Shown here piece by piece: positions 32,801-38,723 of a DNA stretch of 64,000 bases (within the stretch, counting starts at the first letter, position 1; every line of letters starts with the position of its first letter). The position numbers were made by a program, and so were the translations under genes. Below the pieces are notes generated by a model. That model was not told where the DNA came from, searched no databases, and worked only from the letters and a program-made list of their open reading frames with translations. Location: contig NZ_AP024828.1 in NCBI RefSeq assembly GCF_019668465.1, positions 3,658,001-3,722,000 on the forward strand, written 5' to 3'. This DNA is from Mycobacterium senriense (GTDB lineage: Bacteria; Actinomycetota; Actinomycetes; Mycobacteriales; Mycobacteriaceae).

Positions 32801-34928
32801 CACCGATTACGTGCTGACGCCCACTGAACGGGGCGCGATCGACAACCTGCGTCTGATCGAGAAGGAAGCGTCGCCACCGGCCGAGGGCTGTGTGCAGGTC
32901 CGGGTTGAGGCCGGTGGGTTGAACTTCCGAGAGGTGCTCAATGTGCTGGGCCTCTACCCGGGCGATCCCGGCCCGCTCGGCGGCGACTTCGCCGGCACCG
33001 TCACACAGTTGGGTGATGGTGTCACCGGACTCGAGGTGGGCCAACGCGTCTATGGCTTCATGCAGGGTGCGTTCGCCAGCCGGTTCAATGTGCCGGCCCA
33101 GTTGCTGGCGCCCATACCCGACGGGGTGAGCGCGGTCGCGGCGGCCACCATTCCCGCCGCGGCGCTGACGGCCCGGCTCGCGTTTGACTGGGCGGAGCTG
33201 AGGCCCGGTGACCGAGTGCTCATTCATGCGGCGAGCGGTGGTGTCGGATTGGCCGCCATCCAGCTGGCGCAGCGACACGGTGCGATCGTCTTCGCCACGG
33301 CGAGCACGTACAAACGTGCGACACTGCGCAAGCTGGGTGTGGAGTATGTCTACGACTCGCGCACAACGGATTTCGCCGACCAGATCCTCGCCGACACCGG
33401 TGGTGCGGGCGTCGACGTGGTGCTCAACAGCCTGACCAACGAGGGGTTCATCGAGGCGACCGTACGGGCTACCGCCCAAAACGGTCGATTCGTAGAGATC
33501 GCCAAGCGAGACATCTGGACGCGCGAGCAGATGACGGCGGCCCGGCCCGATATCGCCTACGAGATCGTCGCGTTGGACTGGGCCTGCGTGCAACAGCCAG
33601 AGCACATTCATCGGCTGCTGACCGAGGTGTCGGACGGTTTGGCCAGTGGCGAGTGGACGCCGCTGCCCGCCGAGATCTACCCGCTGTCCGAGGCGAAGAC
33701 GGCGTTTCGTCGGATGCAGCAAGCGCGCCATATCGGAAAGATCGTGCTGCAGATGCCGACCCCATTACAGCCGCGTGGTGATCGGAGCTATCTCATCACG
33801 GGTGGACTCGGTGCAATCGGCCTGCACATGGCGGCCTATCTGGCCCAGCTCGGAGCGGGGGACATCGTGCTGACCAGCCGGCGTGCACCCGACGCCGATG
33901 CGCAGCGGTCGATCGACGACATCGTCGAGCGTTACCGGTGCCGCATCCACACTTTCGCGGCCGATGTCGGTGACGAGGCGCAAGTCGAAAAGCTGCTGAC
34001 GCGGATCCGCGCGGAGTTGCCTGCGCTCGCGGGAGTGGCACATTTGGCGGGCATCCTCGATGACGCGCTGCTGTCCCAGCAAAGCCTGGAGCGTTTCCGG
34101 ACGACATTGGCTCCCAAGGCGTTCGGCGCGTGCCATTTGGACCGGATGACGAAGAACGACGATCTCGACTTCTTCATCGTGTCCTCCTCGGTGTCCAGCC
34201 TGCTGGGTTCCCCCGGCCAGGCCAATTACTCGACGGCCAATGCGTTGCTCGACGGGCTGGTCGCACAACGAACGGCGCGAGGCTTGCCGGCAACCGGGGT
34301 CAATTTTGGTCCCTGGGCCCAAGGGGGCATGGCCTCCTCGGAGGCCGCGCGCGCCAATATCGGTGCGCAGGGGTTGATTCCGCTGGAACCGACGGCCGCC
34401 CTCAACGCGCTGGTCGAGGTTGTCGCCAACGGAACCGGCCAGGCAACCATCATCAAGGCCAATTGGCAACGTGCCGCGAAGCTGCTGGGCGCTTCTCGGC
34501 CACCGATTCTCGACCTCGTCTTACCGAGCGCCGTCGGCGAGCCAACCGGCGATAGCGAGTTGCTGCGGCAACTGCAGGAGATACCGGTGGCGCAGCGCGC
34601 CAGTTTCATCACCGAATTCCTGCAGCGCGAAGTGCAGGGATTCCTGAGGCTCGCGCAACCACCCGCCGCGACCAGTCGGTTCTTGGACCTGGGCACGGAT
34701 TCCCTGATGGCCGTCGAACTCCGCAACCGGCTGCATAGCCAATTCGGCGGCGCGTTCACGATCAACGCGACCGCGGTATTCGATTACCCGACGATCGGCG
34801 GCCTCGCCGAGTATCTCGCAAGTCAGCTACCCGACGCGGAATCGGAGTCGGACTCGCAGTCCAACGAAGCGGAATCGGTTGCGGCACCGGAGTTAAACCC
34901 AGAACCTGTGTCGACAGGGTCGAGTTGA
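23850..34928 (+). CDS. pks: Bimodular type I polyketide synthase, likely phleic-acid synthase of the TPP cluster
   Basis: 3692 residues, two modules. Module 1: KS (Cys184, His319, His359), AT (Ser642), KR (GGLGSIG near 1193; Tyr1335), ACP (Ser1502); it has no DH or ER. Module 2: KS (Cys1738, His1873, His1913), AT (Ser2205), DH (HVIYGTVVVP, His2506; Asp2674), ER (ASGGVG near 3128), KR (GGLGAIG near 3318; Tyr3460), ACP (Ser3618). Both ATs carry HAFH (740-743 and 2303-2306), the malonyl-specific form, so products should be unbranched. There is no thioesterase, as expected when PapA removes the chain. KR1 has Trp1327 eight residues before Tyr and no LDD (A-type signature); KR2 has LDD (B-type). 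The ATG at 23850 is chosen because a purine-rich GAGAGGA lies upstream and KS begins 15 residues later. With papA3, mmpL10, PE and fadD23 beside it, TPP synthesis is the best call. Confidence 0.88.
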   Translation: MSTAEGVMEPPSGFAIVGYAARFPGASDADEFWQLLRDGRDAISEVPQDRWDADEFFDPDPDAPGKVVTRRAGFVDDVTGFDAPFFGMSAREVRSMDPQHRILLETAWRAVEHSGTAPTALANTNTGVFVGMSTHDYLGMASDELTYAEIEAYMAIGTSSAAAAGRISYRLGLQGPAVAVDTACSSSLVAIHQACQALRLGECDLALAGGANVLLTPATMITFSQAHMLAPDGRCKTFDAAADGYVRGEGCGVIVVKRLEDAIRDGDRIRAVIRGSAINQDGASGGLTVPNGIAQQRVIADALQRAGIAPGDVGYLEAHGTGTSLGDPIEAQAAGAVLGTGREASRPLLIGSVKTNIGHLEAAAGIAGVIKVILSLEHGLLPQHLHFRNPSPHIPWDRLPVQVVEKATAWERNGRPRIAGVSSFGFAGTNAHVILEEAPEEVAQVAAAPRSAGQAEDRRFSILPLSARTPAALVQIADQYRSWLSANPEATLADLRFTAGVGRAHLEHRAALVVNSRESASELLGALADDRPGPGLVRGVSDDTPKTAWLFTGQGSQYAGMARELFDTEPVFAETLTHCAAVVADVLEKPLLEVVFDTDGPNCEEALRQTAFAQPALFAVEMGLARLWQSWGFEPDVVLGHSVGQYAAACVAGVFSIEDGALLMAERGRLFGSLPAGGRMVAVFTAAERVEVLTAEFPSLSVAAYNGANTVLSGPAQVLDQAVAELMADGVRCDWLDTSHAFHSSLLDPILDEFESYANRFNFSSPQRILVCNRTGAALGRSVKLDGSYWRRHARQPVEFAKSVQTLADLSCKVLLEVGPQPVLTAAALRAWPDPTTAPRAIASMRRNTADHRQITEALADAYVLGHLPKFDAVRQEPARKLDLPTYPFQHRQYWFREKRVRPTARETTVARSDAVRLLEDDRIEELAALLDGASGDQNTLDVLTKLAAQHNQQRMSQSISDDRYEIRWEEFTARLSDTEAGEGCTWLVVGDDDAVQPLVDALTAQGQQSRILALPATDADEERLEIVLRAAAADDAPLRIVHVAALDSGTAPSMRSLLRMQHRVLAGTRRLFRVAAAAELRQPIWMVTRGAQRVTDADTVLPDQSCLWGFGRAASLEHPQLWGGLADLAEGSTDEWSRLIKMALAPRDSAVREDQIALRGQEVYVPRLVRRIGRPAATPLTLRGDATYLVTGGLGSIGLEIAGYLAAHGARHLVLTGRRSPSEAARQRIDALREQQGCEVRVVAADVGDAHDVARLLGTVRAELPPLAGIVHAAGEIGTTPLRALDDAEVDRVFAGKVWGAWHLSEAAADLQLDFFLSTSSIASVWGGLGQTAYGAANAFLDGLAWRLREQGVSGISVNFGPWSAGMADEEARARLAERGVRTLSPADALAGMADVIAASAAQGVAQGVVARIDWARFLPLYQQAGKRSLLAELAGEIPDFAPAPTTSGRTPLVEQLTHAPVQQRKKLVTDYLRDAVAEVTRVDVAEIRGDAGFFDLGMDSLMAVELRRRMEQGVGKELPATLAMDYPRLSDVADYLLGDVLGLSQQPSADARPQPASVVRTRTDEPIAIVAVACRFPGAADPEAFWEVLSGGVDTIREVPDDRYDIDEFYDPDPDTPGKVYSRFGGFLDGIDGFDPEFFGISPREAVWMDPQQRLMLETAWEGLERAGYSPGELRGSRSGIFVGVGSNEYSHLLSADSVEKIEPHFITGNALNAISGRVAFALGLEGPAVALDTACSSSLVAVHQACHALHSGDCDLALAGGVNVLLSPVSTIAASRARMLSPVGRCKTFDASADGYVRSEGCGILVLKRMSDAVRDGDRVCAVIPGSAINQDGASSGLTVPNGGAQQRLIAAALDRAGFDGGDVDYLEAHGTGTALGDPIEVQAAGAAYGAARDVDRPLLIGSVKTNIGHLESASGVAGLIKVVLSLQHQVLPQSLHFETPSPHIPWDSLPVRVVDKAIPWQANGRPRRAGISSFGFTGTNAHVLIEEAPPSSATGDENPTGDLAAPAETKVHDGPADVLPLSARSPQALVALARRYQEWLDTHPNADIADVCFTAGAGRSHFEHRAALVVDSVQSAREALADLAENRMRPGVVRGECMDPPTTAWLFTGQGSQYPGMARELFDAEPVFADTVKRCADAVSAMLPRPLLEVLFATDRDSGGEAGKTLRHTSFAQPALFAVEMGLARLWQSWGVEPDVVLGHSVGQYAAACVAGVFSLEDGARLMAERGRLFGSLPDGGRMVAVFADAKYVEEIANDFPRVSVAAYNGPNTVLSGPGADLEQIVARGGSDGIRCSWLETSHAFHSELLEPVLGEFESYAARLDFAVPTLPLVCNRTGAVLTAETPLDARYWRRHSRQPVQFAESIRTVAALGCSVLMEIGPQPVLTGAAVQVWPEHLAAPRAIVSLRKGVSDRRQITEALAAGYVSGHRPDFTVLHRQPRLRLELPTYPFQHRRFWPKASGIAGIDGQGAVASGLLGSAKELASGDRVYTSRLSVKSQPWLADHVIYGTVVVPGATYAAMALAAIGPPGRVQNVYFYEPIILPEKASREVQLSLHPLEDGGGWSFRVDSRSYGVADAEWALNADGTVVAGVDDEPAADPADSIDAAIERLDRSRPQLLFESFAESELEWGTTWSTSLKSLWFGEGEAIGDVTVGEELAEHLGTEPMHPVLLDLCTGITFPAFPALLAAEQGINDLLLPLRYGQVSLREKMPRRFYCRGKWRASALDSETQVFDLDFVDRDGRHLGGIREFTVKRAPREALLRGLGGDATRLLYTLGWHEVPPQPPSDDAEGAGNANGTWLIAGFDELAAELPGCTTFDRITEPESLGQLLTRARERDVPFAGIVWRASRPSAEESSADSARRLETEIAHLLSAVHTLQTDEAAKLPDGLWIITERAVATESGEAVDPVQAALWGLGRTILNEEPALRCRLVDCDGSEQAVHSLAGLVRATLDEPELALRQGKLLASRLLPWARSGHLAVPRGTDYVLTPTERGAIDNLRLIEKEASPPAEGCVQVRVEAGGLNFREVLNVLGLYPGDPGPLGGDFAGTVTQLGDGVTGLEVGQRVYGFMQGAFASRFNVPAQLLAPIPDGVSAVAAATIPAAALTARLAFDWAELRPGDRVLIHAASGGVGLAAIQLAQRHGAIVFATASTYKRATLRKLGVEYVYDSRTTDFADQILADTGGAGVDVVLNSLTNEGFIEATVRATAQNGRFVEIAKRDIWTREQMTAARPDIAYEIVALDWACVQQPEHIHRLLTEVSDGLASGEWTPLPAEIYPLSEAKTAFRRMQQARHIGKIVLQMPTPLQPRGDRSYLITGGLGAIGLHMAAYLAQLGAGDIVLTSRRAPDADAQRSIDDIVERYRCRIHTFAADVGDEAQVEKLLTRIRAELPALAGVAHLAGILDDALLSQQSLERFRTTLAPKAFGACHLDRMTKNDDLDFFIVSSSVSSLLGSPGQANYSTANALLDGLVAQRTARGLPATGVNFGPWAQGGMASSEAARANIGAQGLIPLEPTAALNALVEVVANGTGQATIIKANWQRAAKLLGASRPPILDLVLPSAVGEPTGDSELLRQLQEIPVAQRASFITEFLQREVQGFLRLAQPPAATSRFLDLGTDSLMAVELRNRLHSQFGGAFTINATAVFDYPTIGGLAEYLASQLPDAESESDSQSNEAESVAAPELNPEPVSTGSS

Positions 34929-34940
34929 TACTCGGCGGGT

Positions 34941-35371
34941 TCAGTCGGCGATATTGAAGGCCGAGTTCACCTTCGTCGGCCGAACTCGCACCAACAGCTC
35001 TCCGGGAACGGCGTTGCGCCGGCCGAACTCGTCGGCGCGATCTGGTCCCATGTAGCGCCCCCCGATCCGGGTGGCGATGTCGAGCAGGTCCTCCGCACCG
35101 TCCTGCGTCGTCGCGATGCCCTGCACCTGTACGAACGAGTAGGGCGGGGTTGGATCGTCGACACAGATCACGACGCGTGATCCCGGGCCAGCGCACGGCC
35201 TTTCGCGGTGTCGCGCCCGGTGTTGAACACCAGCTCACCGTTGTCCACGACGAACCACACCGGGGCGACCAGCGGGCGGCCGTCGGCGGCGAGGTAGCCC
35301 AGCATCCCGGTACGGGTGCCGGTCGACAGGAACGCGATGACCTTCTCGGTCAGCTCCGCGCGCTCGGCCAT
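34941..35371 (-). pseudogene. PNPOx/F420-type flavin-split-barrel protein, frameshifted
   Basis: Two abutting frames encode the halves of one small pyridoxamine-oxidase-fold protein. The N-terminal half (35371-35168) begins MAERAELTEKVIAFLSTG and ends RALARDHAS; the second half (35171-34941) continues ICVDDPTPPYSFVQVQG. Loss of one C near 35180 (GATC-ACGCG, where GATCCACGCG would restore the frame) explains the split. The second half could still be made by coupling through the overlapping GTGA. Intact relatives use F420 or FMN. It may be a true pseudogene or a base-calling error. It is the last gene of the fadE-fadE unit. Confidence 0.75.
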
Positions 35372-35374
35372 GCG

Positions 35375-36481
35375 TTACAGACGGGCCAGGTCGTAGTCGC
35401 CGAGGTGATCGATCAGGTTGTGCAGGTGCTCGCCCGAGGTGCCGAGGGTGTTTTCGATCGCGGTGAGCCGGGCGGCGTAGTGGCTGACCGGGTATTCGGC
35501 CGTCACGCCGATGCCGCCGTGCATCTGCACCGACTCCTGCGCGATGTGCCGGCCCGAGCGGCCGATCTGCAGCTTGGCACGCGAGGCGATCACCGGGTCG
35601 ATGTTGCCGTCGGCGATCGACATCGCCGCGTACAGGGTCATGCTGCGGGCCAATTCCAGCGACACGTACATGTCGGCGGCGCGCTGCGTGAGCGCCTGGA
35701 ACTTGTTGAGGGTGACGCCGAACTGCTTGCGCGTCTTGAGGTAATCGGTGGTCAGGCGCAGCGATTCCTCCATGGCGCCCAGCGCTTCGGCGCACAGCGC
35801 CGACTGGATGCGCACGAGTGCGTCGCCGATGGCGCCCGAGGCGTCGACCGCCTCGCCCAGCGGTTCGGCGGCGGTGGAGTCCAGATCGATCTGGGCGCCG
35901 CGTTGTCCGTCGAATGTCCGGTACGGGTGCCTGGTCACCGCTGTCGCGTCGACCAGGAACAGCCCGGTGCCGCCGTTCGGCAGGGCGGCGCTGACCACCA
36001 GGGTGTCGGCGCAGTCCCCGGCGAGCACCGGGTTCTTCCGGCCGCTCAGCGTCCACGAATCACCTTGCTGCTCAGCCTTGGTGCTCACCTCGGCGGACGG
36101 TTTGCGCTGGCCCGGCTCGAGGTGGGCGAACGCCAGCAGCCGCTGGCCGCCCGCGACTTCGTCGAGGAGTTGCTTCTGGTCGGCGCTGCCCAGCTCGGCG
36201 ATCAGCGCACCGGGCCCCAGCGCGGCGTGCAGCACCGGTTCGGGGGCCAGCCGGCGCCCAACCTCGTTGAGCACCACCACGATCTCGATCTGGCCCGACT
36301 CCTCCGGCTCGAAACCCAGACCCAGAATTCCGGTGTCGGCGAGCTGGTTCCACACCTCCCGGCTCCAGCCGAGATCGGAGCCGATGATCTTGTTGCGGCT
36401 TTCCGGGTCATAGGTGCGCGACAACAGGTCGCGGGTGGTGTCGCGGAGCAGGGCTTGCTCGTCGCTCAATTGAAAGTCCAT
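35375..36481 (-). CDS. Acyl-CoA dehydrogenase (second subunit of a pair)
   Basis: 368 residues beginning MDFQLSDEQALLRDTTRDLL, a typical ACAD N-terminus. The C-terminal helix region reads VQMHGGIGVTAEYPVSHY, which contributes to FAD and CoA binding. It oxidises acyl-CoA at the alpha-beta position, probably as a heteromer with the ACAD encoded 7 bp upstream, as shown for paired mycobacterial FadEs. The ATG at 36481 is chosen by the conserved N-terminus; an in-frame extension to 36640 overlaps the neighbour. Substrate not determinable. The position next to the PKS allows, but does not prove, a role in lipid supply or turnover. Confidence 0.88.
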   Translation of the reverse strand: MDFQLSDEQALLRDTTRDLLSRTYDPESRNKIIGSDLGWSREVWNQLADTGILGLGFEPEESGQIEIVVVLNEVGRRLAPEPVLHAALGPGALIAELGSADQKQLLDEVAGGQRLLAFAHLEPGQRKPSAEVSTKAEQQGDSWTLSGRKNPVLAGDCADTLVVSAALPNGGTGLFLVDATAVTRHPYRTFDGQRGAQIDLDSTAAEPLGEAVDASGAIGDALVRIQSALCAEALGAMEESLRLTTDYLKTRKQFGVTLNKFQALTQRAADMYVSLELARSMTLYAAMSIADGNIDPVIASRAKLQIGRSGRHIAQESVQMHGGIGVTAEYPVSHYAARLTAIENTLGTSGEHLHNLIDHLGDYDLARL

Positions 36482-36488
36482 GGCTGCC

Positions 36489-37649
36489 TCACAATCCCAG
36501 AATCGTCGACGCGATGATGTTGCGCTGCACCTCGCTGCTACCGCCGTAGATCGACGTCTTGCGGTAGTTGAGGTAGTGCGGCGCACTGTGTTGGGCCCAG
36601 GACGGCGACGAGATGTCTTCGCCGTTGGCCGGCAGCGCATCCGGCCCGGCCACCTCGACGAGCAGTTCGGTGGCGATCTGCTGCAGTTGGCTGCCGCGCA
36701 GCTTGAGCACCGACGACGCCGGGTTGGGCTGGCCGTCCGCGGAGTCGGTGACCACTCGCGACTGCGTGAGTTCCAGTGCCAGCAGCTCGTTTTCGGCCTC
36801 GGCTAGCCGCGCCGCGAAAAGCGGATCGTTGAGCACCCCGGTGGCCGCCGCGTGCTTCTTCACCTCGGCGAGGCGCACCTTGGTCCGCCCCACCCCGGCA
36901 ATACCCGTACGCTCGTTGCCCAACAAAAACTTCGCATAGGTCCAGCCCTGGTTCTCTTCTCCGACAAGTTGATTGGCGGGCACCCGGACGTCCTCGAAGA
37001 AGACCTCGTTGATCTCGTGGCCGCCGTCGATCGTCTTGATAGGCCGCAGGGTTACGCCCGGCGTATTCATCTCGAACAGCAAGAACGAGATGCCGGCCTG
37101 CCGCTTGGGCGCCTGCGGGTCGGTGCGGACCAGGCAGAAGATCCAGTCCGCATACTGCCCCAGCGTGGTCCAGGTCTTCTGGCCGTTGACGACGTAGCTG
37201 TCGCCGTCGCGGACCGCGGTGGTGCGCAGCGACGCCAGGTCCGACCCCGCCTCGGGCTCGGAAAATCCCTGGCACCACCAGATGTCGAGGCTGGCCGTCG
37301 GGGGCAGGAAGCGTTGTTTGACCTCCTCCGAACCGAATTCGGCGATCACCGGGCCCACCATCTTGGTGTTGAAGTTCAGCGGCTCCGGGACACACGCCAG
37401 CTGCATCTCGTCGGCCCAGATCTGATGCTGGGTCGGCGTCCAGTCCTTGCCACCCCACTCGACCGGCCAGTTCGGTACCGCCAGGCCGTGCTCGTGCAGG
37501 ATCTTGTGGCTGGCGACGATGTCGTCGTGGTTCACCTCCGCCGAGCCGCGGCGCACCCGCTCGCGCAGCTCCTCGGGAATCTTGGTCGTGTAGATGGTGC
37601 GGAGTTCGTCGCGGAACGCGGCTTCCTCGCGCGTGAGCGCCAGTTGCAT
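36489..37649 (-). CDS. Acyl-CoA dehydrogenase (first subunit of a pair)
   Basis: 386 residues beginning MQLALTREEAAFRDELRT. The FAD-binding block WWCQGFSEPEAGSDLASLRT, the segment VNGQKTWTTLGQYADW and the C-terminal YGGSSEVQRNIIA motif are all present. In family heteromers one partner carries most FAD contacts and this gene has the fuller set. It is the first gene of a three-gene minus-strand unit (this gene, the second fadE, the PNPOx remnant). About 200 bp separate it from the divergent comEA, so the promoter should lie there. Confidence 0.9.
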   Translation of the reverse strand: MQLALTREEAAFRDELRTIYTTKIPEELRERVRRGSAEVNHDDIVASHKILHEHGLAVPNWPVEWGGKDWTPTQHQIWADEMQLACVPEPLNFNTKMVGPVIAEFGSEEVKQRFLPPTASLDIWWCQGFSEPEAGSDLASLRTTAVRDGDSYVVNGQKTWTTLGQYADWIFCLVRTDPQAPKRQAGISFLLFEMNTPGVTLRPIKTIDGGHEINEVFFEDVRVPANQLVGEENQGWTYAKFLLGNERTGIAGVGRTKVRLAEVKKHAAATGVLNDPLFAARLAEAENELLALELTQSRVVTDSADGQPNPASSVLKLRGSQLQQIATELLVEVAGPDALPANGEDISSPSWAQHSAPHYLNYRKTSIYGGSSEVQRNIIASTILGL

Positions 37650-37848
37650 GGCAGCCTCCTGTCGTTTCGGGGTGACCGTGACGACGCAGCGCCCAGAGCT
37701 GTTTTCTGGCGGTGCCGGTCGTTCGCTCGACTTCCATCTTGACCCATCCCTCGCGGACCCCGTGCACAGCCTCGGGTTAATCCACAGATCGGCCCCGTGG
37801 AGCCGTTGAGCGGGGCCGTTGTGGCGGTCCGCGGCCTACCGTCGGCCC

Positions 37849-38718
37849 ATGCGAACAGAACTTCCGGCGGAGCGCCTGCAGCGACGGCTCAACGCCGAAC
37901 CGGAGACCGATGCGCACGCCGGTCCCGCGGACGCAGGGTCCGCGTCGACGGACGACGCCCCGGACGACGACCAGAATTCGCTGCTGCCGCGGTGGCTTCC
38001 CGACGCGTCGGGGGACCGGGGCTGGCTGGCCAGGGTCCGCGCCGACCCCGGACGCGCCGGCGCCGTCGGGCTCGCGATCGTGGCGGCGCTGGCGGTGCTG
38101 GTCACGGTCTTCACCTTGCTGCGCGACCGGCCGGCGCCGGTGATGTCGGCCAAGCTGCCGCCGGTGGAGAAGGTGTCGACGGGCGGGCCGAGGTCGTCGG
38201 CAAGTCCGGGTGCCGCGCCAGCGCCGGGCCCCGACCGCCCGGTGGTGGTCAGCGTGGTCGGTTTGGTGCATACCCCGGGCCTGGTGACCCTCGCGCCGGG
38301 CGCGCGCATCGCCGATGCGCTGCAGGCCGCCGGCGGCGCGGTGAACGGCGCGGACACCATCGGCCTGAACATGGCCCGACCGCTCGGTGACGGCGAACAG
38401 ATTGTGGTCGGTCTGGCTCCCGCTCCCGGACAGCCGACGGCGCTGGGCAGCTCGGTGGCCAGCGGAATGACGCCGACATCGAAGGCGCCGACACCGACGC
38501 CGGGATCGGTCAAGCCGAAGCCGGCCCAGGCGGTAGACCTGAACACCGCGACCGTTCAGGAACTCGACGCGCTGCCCGGCGTCGGCCCGGTCACCGCCGC
38601 CGCGATCGTGGCGTGGCGCCAATCCAACGGCAAATTCACCAGCGTCGACCAGCTCGCCGACGTCGAGGGCATCGGGCCGGCGCGATTGGAGAAGCTGCGC
38701 GCCCTGGTCCGTGTCTGA
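37849..38718 (+). CDS. comEA: ComEA-like helix-hairpin-helix DNA-binding protein
   Basis: 289 residues, Rv2415c type. The order is an acidic cytoplasmic N-terminus, one membrane helix (VGLAIVAALAVLVTVFTLL, about residues 75-95), a Pro/Ala-rich linker, an SLBB domain (PVVVSVVGLVHTPGLVTLA) and a C-terminal double HhH (VDLNTATVQELDALPGVGP and IGPARLEKLRALV). In naturally competent bacteria ComEA binds incoming DNA at the outer face of the membrane. The ATG at 37849 gives MRTELPAERLQ. comEC starts 5 bp after it. In M. tuberculosis eis lies between degV and comEA; here the lipid island occupies that spot. Confidence 0.9.
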   Translation: MRTELPAERLQRRLNAEPETDAHAGPADAGSASTDDAPDDDQNSLLPRWLPDASGDRGWLARVRADPGRAGAVGLAIVAALAVLVTVFTLLRDRPAPVMSAKLPPVEKVSTGGPRSSASPGAAPAPGPDRPVVVSVVGLVHTPGLVTLAPGARIADALQAAGGAVNGADTIGLNMARPLGDGEQIVVGLAPAPGQPTALGSSVASGMTPTSKAPTPTPGSVKPKPAQAVDLNTATVQELDALPGVGPVTAAAIVAWRQSNGKFTSVDQLADVEGIGPARLEKLRALVRV

Positions 38719-38723
38719 CCCCG

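Noticed and set aside
15257..34928. Sulfolipid-1 or DAT/PAT cluster
   Set aside because: The PKS is bimodular with malonyl-type HAFH AT motifs; Pks2 and Pks3/4 are Mas-like single-module enzymes using methylmalonyl units. No sulfotransferase is nearby.
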